Source: an uncultured Collinsella sp.
GTDB lineage: Bacteria > Actinomycetota > Coriobacteriia > Coriobacteriales > Coriobacteriaceae
Reading direction: 5' to 3'
NCBI GenBank assembly: GCA_902493835.1
Contig: CABURG010000060.1
Location: forward strand, 1 to 9,225
Length of the DNA stretch: 9,225 nt
A program made the position numbers and the translations under genes. The notes under the pieces are model-generated. The model had not been told where the DNA came from and did not search any database. It worked only from the letters and a program-made list of their open reading frames with translations. Positions 6,899 to 9,225 of this stretch are shown here, piece after piece (positions within the stretch are counted from its first letter, which is position 1; the number at the start of each line of letters is the position of its first letter).

Positions 6899-8002
6899 CT
6901 ACCCCCTCAGCGATTCGATGAGGAAAGCGGCGACCACGCCTGGGCCTCCAACCGAGGCGTAATACTTAGCACGCCCCAAGGCACCATCCGTCGCAAAGCT
7001 CGGATGCTCGTCAACCCAGCCCTCAGGATCTTTGAGGATAGCAGCGAGATTTGCGCGCTTCCACGGCTTGAGGTCGTCAAGCGAAAACTCCCCGGCGTCC
7101 AAGGCAGCTTGGAACTCCTTGGCCATCTGAACCAGGAACTCCTTATAGAACTTGGGCGCCAGGCGCACGTAGTTCCACATGTACGAATCGTACTTAATGA
7201 GCTGATTGAACTTGAGCATGCGCGCGACGTCATCACTTGCGTGATCACGGGCATAATCCTCTCGAATCCAACGCTCAATCTCGGCATACTCGGAATTGAC
7301 GCAAAAAACCTTAGCCGAAGAATTGACCGAGGAATTCTCGTTGTCCTGGCGATACGACAACACGGCATCATGTAGGTAAACAGCCTTATCGGCACACGCG
7401 ATAACCTTAAAGGCGAATGACGTGTCCTGAAAGGATGCCCCTGGAGTCGGCAAGAACTTGATGCCGTTGCGCTCAAGAAAATCGCGACGGTACACGGCCG
7501 ACCAAATCGACGGCTTTTGCTTAAAGAACTGCGTCGTGTCGCTCGGGTGCACCGGCTTGTCGCAGTCCTTGGCCTTAAACATCTCGTGCAGCGAACGGCG
7601 CTCCTCGGGCTTAGACCAGTAGAAATCAAAGTTAGCCTTCGCAAAGTCGGCATTATTGCTATCGGCGGCCGAGACAAGCTTTTCGAGTGCGTCGGGCGCC
7701 ATAAAGTCATCGGACTCCAAGATGCCAACGTACTTGCCACGCGCCATCTCCAGACCGTGGTTCATTGAGTCGCCGTAGCCGCTGTTGACCTTGTCGATCA
7801 TCTTGACGCGCCCATCGCGCTCCATATACTCGCGGATAATCGCCGGCGAGTTGTCGGTCGACCCGTCGTTAATGCAGATGATCTCAATATCCTTGAGCGT
7901 CTGCGTCAGGGCGGAATCGAGACACTCGCGCAGGTAGCGCTGAACATTGTAAATGGGAATAAGCAGCGACAGAACAGGGCTGCCAGAGGCGTTAGTAGAC
8001 AA
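6899..8002 (-). CDS. Family-2 glycosyltransferase (gene A1, first of the operon)
   Basis: The 367-residue GT2 enzyme starts at TTG 8002, fixed by AAGGAG 5 bases upstream; no in-frame ATG lies nearby. Motifs in order are LSLLIPIYNVQRYLRECLDS, NDGSTD (45-50), NSGYGDSMN (73-81), ILESDD (94-99), KPSIWSA (163-169), FLPTPGASFQD (183-193) and YRQDNENSSVNS (217-228). As in A2, the usual DxD is ESD. The C-terminal region (about 250-367) is charged, helical and different from A2. It should transfer one sugar to a cytoplasmic glycan intermediate. As the first gene it is closest to the candidate operon promoter at 8067-8096, leaving a leader of roughly 60 bases. Downstream, B1 begins after six bases. The sugar and acceptor cannot be inferred. 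Confidence 0.93.
   Translation of the reverse strand: MSTNASGSPVLSLLIPIYNVQRYLRECLDSALTQTLKDIEIICINDGSTDNSPAIIREYMERDGRVKMIDKVNSGYGDSMNHGLEMARGKYVGILESDDFMAPDALEKLVSAADSNNADFAKANFDFYWSKPEERRSLHEMFKAKDCDKPVHPSDTTQFFKQKPSIWSAVYRRDFLERNGIKFLPTPGASFQDTSFAFKVIACADKAVYLHDAVLSYRQDNENSSVNSSAKVFCVNSEYAEIERWIREDYARDHASDDVARMLKFNQLIKYDSYMWNYVRLAPKFYKEFLVQMAKEFQAALDAGEFSLDDLKPWKRANLAAILKDPEGWVDEHPSFATDGALGRAKYYASVGGPGVVAAFLIESLRG
7700..7900 (-). repeat. Direct repeat copy 1 (inside A1), paired with 5481-5681
   Basis: Same orientation and reading frame as 5481-5681. The two contain long exact runs, for example 22 bases covering CTCGCGGATAATCGCC and its flank. The starts of the copies are 2219 bases apart, the length of one A-B module. 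Confidence 0.8.
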
Positions 8003-8007
8003 ATGTG

Positions 8008-8013
8008 CTCCTT
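8008..8013 (-). promoter_or_regulatory. Shine-Dalgarno site of gene A1
   Basis: AAGGAG on the minus strand lies 5 bases before the TTG at 8002. The spacing equals that of the A2 site, a second sign that A1 and A2 come from one duplicated start region. Confidence 0.8.
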
Positions 8014-8066
8014 AGGAAATACCTGTCGTTTCATGGTATCAAAGGGCCAGCGCGCCAGCGGGCGTT

Positions 8067-8096
8067 TATATAATCTATGGAGCCTCTTGCGGGCAA
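8067..8096 (-). promoter_or_regulatory. Candidate promoter of the glycosyltransferase operon
   Basis: On the minus strand, TTGCCC (8096-8091) is followed after 18 bases by TATATA (8072-8067), within an AT-rich island in otherwise GC-rich DNA. The -35 matches the consensus at four of six positions. The -10 lies in the palindrome TTATATAA (8066-8073), which also gives a perfect TATAAT on the plus strand (8069-8074), though without a matching -35 there. The expected transcript starts about 60 bases before gene A1. Confidence 0.4.
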
Positions 8097-8152
8097 AGCA
8101 GCCCCACGTCATGCGGCGGGCCCATGGCAGGTTCCTGCGTTTTATTCAAAGC

Positions 8153-8183
8153 TTGCCGCTAAGGTGCGCCGAGCCTTTACAAT
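8153..8183 (+). promoter_or_regulatory. Candidate promoter of the plus-strand glycosyltransferase gene
   Basis: TTGCCG (8153-8158) and TACAAT (8178-8183) are separated by 19 bases, slightly long. TACAAT matches the -10 consensus at five of six positions. The leader to the ATG at 8259 would be about 70 bases. The alternative is the TATAAT at 8069-8074, which lacks a -35. The rest of 8003-8258 holds a tandem GCCAGCG pair (8046-8060) and a short palindrome (8127-8138); I see no gene or RNA in it. Confidence 0.3.
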
Positions 8184-8258
8184 AGGACAGTCCCAAGGAC
8201 GTATTCGATAGCTTCCGTGCAGCGCTCGCCCGCCGCGCGTGAAAGGATATATTGCCCC

Positions 8259-9225
8259 ATGCCTTCAACCCTTCCCGCTCCCATCGATAAGCTCGCCATC
8301 GTCGTCGTTACGTACAAGCGCCAGGAACTCCTGACCAACTTGTTCGACTCTATGACCGAGCTCACGGCAACGCCCTGGCGCATCGTGATTGTCGATAACG
8401 AGAATTCGCGCGAGACCGAGGCCATGTGCGCCGCATTCAACGAGCGCCTGGCCAACCTGTGGGGCACCGACATCGATCAGCCCGACGCGAAGGGCGGCAC
8501 CGACCGCGTTATCTACGCGCCGCAGGTTGAAAACGGTGGCGGCGCGGGCGGATTTTCCGCCGGCACCAAATGCGCCTATGACCTGGGCGCCCAGTGGTTT
8601 TGGGTCATGGACGACGACGTACTCGTCATCCCCGAGGGCATTGAGCGCCTGGCCAAGTGGACGGACCGCTACGACGTCATCCAGGGTTCGCGCCTGGACT
8701 TCGACGGTGGCGCCTTCTTTTGGCAGTACCAGCTCATCCTTTCGCTTGGTATCCCCAACCCCATCGCTAAGTGGGACCTGGGACCCGAGGGCTACCGCGC
8801 CATGAACCAGCTATGTTTTGAGGGCGGCATGTTCTCGCGCCGCGTGGTCGACAAGATCGGCCTGCCCGATGCGCGATTCTTCATCTACGGCGACGATGCC
8901 TGCTATGGTTACGTGGCCAGCCAGCACTTCCCCGCCGCCGTTGTGGCCGACCTGGTGCTCAAGCGCGCCCGCGCCGTCTCTAACTGGGATATCGCCGGCA
9001 AGCGCCAGCTCAACTCCACGAGCGACACCAACCGTTACTACATCATGCGCAACCGCGGTTATCTGGCACGCTACATGCAGATCTACGGCGACTACCACCC
9101 CGTGCTGTTCCGTCTGGGCAACGCCGCGACCTTCTGCAAGGAATTCATTCGCCTGGCCGCCGTTGACAAGTGCTTTAAGACCGGCATTCCGGCGCTGCGC
9201 CGTGGCATGAAGGACGCCCGCAAGA
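8259..9225 (+). CDS. Family-2 glycosyltransferase, galactofuranosyl/rhamnosyltransferase-like, 3' truncated by window
   Basis: From ATG 8259 the frame stays open for 322 codons to the right edge, so the gene is incomplete. AAAGGA at 8242-8247 is a usable ribosome binding site, though 11 bases from the ATG is long. Motifs in order are LAIVVVTYKRQELL (12-25), IVDNEN (44-49), ENGGGAGGFSAG (91-102), WVMDDD (115-120, metal binding), FEGGMFSR (187-194) and IGLPDARFFIYGDD (200-213), where the acidic pair is the likely catalytic site. The glycine-rich NGGGAGG turn, the DDD and the late GDD are typical of the GlfT and RfbN-like branch of GT2, which uses UDP-galactofuranose or dTDP-rhamnose. Which of these applies cannot be decided; a UDP-galactopyranose mutase gene nearby would favour galactofuranose. 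It is divergent from the five-gene operon and probably acts on the same glycan. Apart from the missing 3' end, nothing looks broken. Confidence 0.92.
   Translation, partial: MPSTLPAPIDKLAIVVVTYKRQELLTNLFDSMTELTATPWRIVIVDNENSRETEAMCAAFNERLANLWGTDIDQPDAKGGTDRVIYAPQVENGGGAGGFSAGTKCAYDLGAQWFWVMDDDVLVIPEGIERLAKWTDRYDVIQGSRLDFDGGAFFWQYQLILSLGIPNPIAKWDLGPEGYRAMNQLCFEGGMFSRRVVDKIGLPDARFFIYGDDACYGYVASQHFPAAVVADLVLKRARAVSNWDIAGKRQLNSTSDTNRYYIMRNRGYLARYMQIYGDYHPVLFRLGNAATFCKEFIRLAAVDKCFKTGIPALRRGMKDARK

Larger units (their letters stand above)
1092..8002 (-). other. Probable five-gene glycosyltransferase operon
   Basis: Transcription order is A1, B1, A2, B2, C. Gaps are 6 bases (A1-B1), 74 (B1-A2), 12 to the B2 ATG or 6 to its GTG (A2-B2), and 0 (B2-C). 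No convincing terminator lies between the genes or after C, where the stop overlaps the convergent ATPase gene. All are cytoplasmic GT2 enzymes, so the unit should build one oligosaccharide in ordered steps. The 74-base gap may hold an internal start. Confidence 0.7.

Noticed and set aside
6182..7375. 397-codon open frame on the plus strand opposite B1 and A1
   Set aside because: Same reasoning: it crosses the B1/A1 junction on the opposite strand and shows no domain.
8127..8138. GCAGG-TT-CCTGC palindrome followed by GTTTTATT, as a terminator
   Set aside because: The two-base loop is too small to fold and no gene ends just upstream; at most a short operator-like site.
8811..9098. 95-codon open frame on the minus strand, and plus frames at 8389-8805 and 8818-9210
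   Set aside because: All lie within the intact GT2 frame starting at 8259, which has the family motifs; these are alternative-frame shadows.
1..9225. tRNA, rRNA, CRISPR array, insertion sequence or transposase
   Set aside because: Nothing resembling these was seen on either strand; the only sizeable repeat is the A1/A2 paralogy.

Overview
The window is a block of glycosyltransferase genes from a moderately GC-rich bacterium, with one AT-richer accessory gene at its left end. Gene style (close packing, TTG starts behind strong Shine-Dalgarno sites, GC-rich codons) and protein flavour suggest a gut actinobacterium of the Coriobacteriia, such as Collinsella. That is an inference from style; no marker gene is present.

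Layout: (1) Positions 1-28, minus: only the first nine codons of a gene leaving the left edge, with a good ribosome binding site. (2) 118-1095, plus: a small P-loop ATPase with a second domain that looks TOPRIM-like. It is clearly AT-richer than its neighbours, and its stop codon interlocks with that of the next gene. (3) 8002 down to 1092, minus: five family-2 (GT-A, inverting) glycosyltransferase genes, probably one operon read right to left. In transcription order they are A1 (6899-8002), B1 (5852-6892), A2 (4659-5777), B2 (3579-4646) and C (1092-3578, two GT2 domains plus an unknown N-terminal region). A1 and A2 are close paralogues. B1 and B2 are more distant relatives of each other. The order A-B-A-B and the matching junctions point to duplication of a two-gene module. 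(4) 8003-8258: a divergent intergenic region with candidate promoters both ways. (5) 8259 to the right edge, plus: an open, incomplete gene for another GT2 enzyme, resembling galactofuranosyl- and rhamnosyltransferases.

Together the six transferases (seven GT2 domains) would assemble the repeat unit of a surface polysaccharide (capsule, exopolysaccharide or cell-wall glycan) on the cytoplasmic side of the membrane. No polymerase, flippase, initiating phosphoglycosyltransferase or nucleotide-sugar synthesis gene is in view, so this is part of a larger locus. The ATPase gene is probably a passenger at the locus boundary and not part of the pathway.
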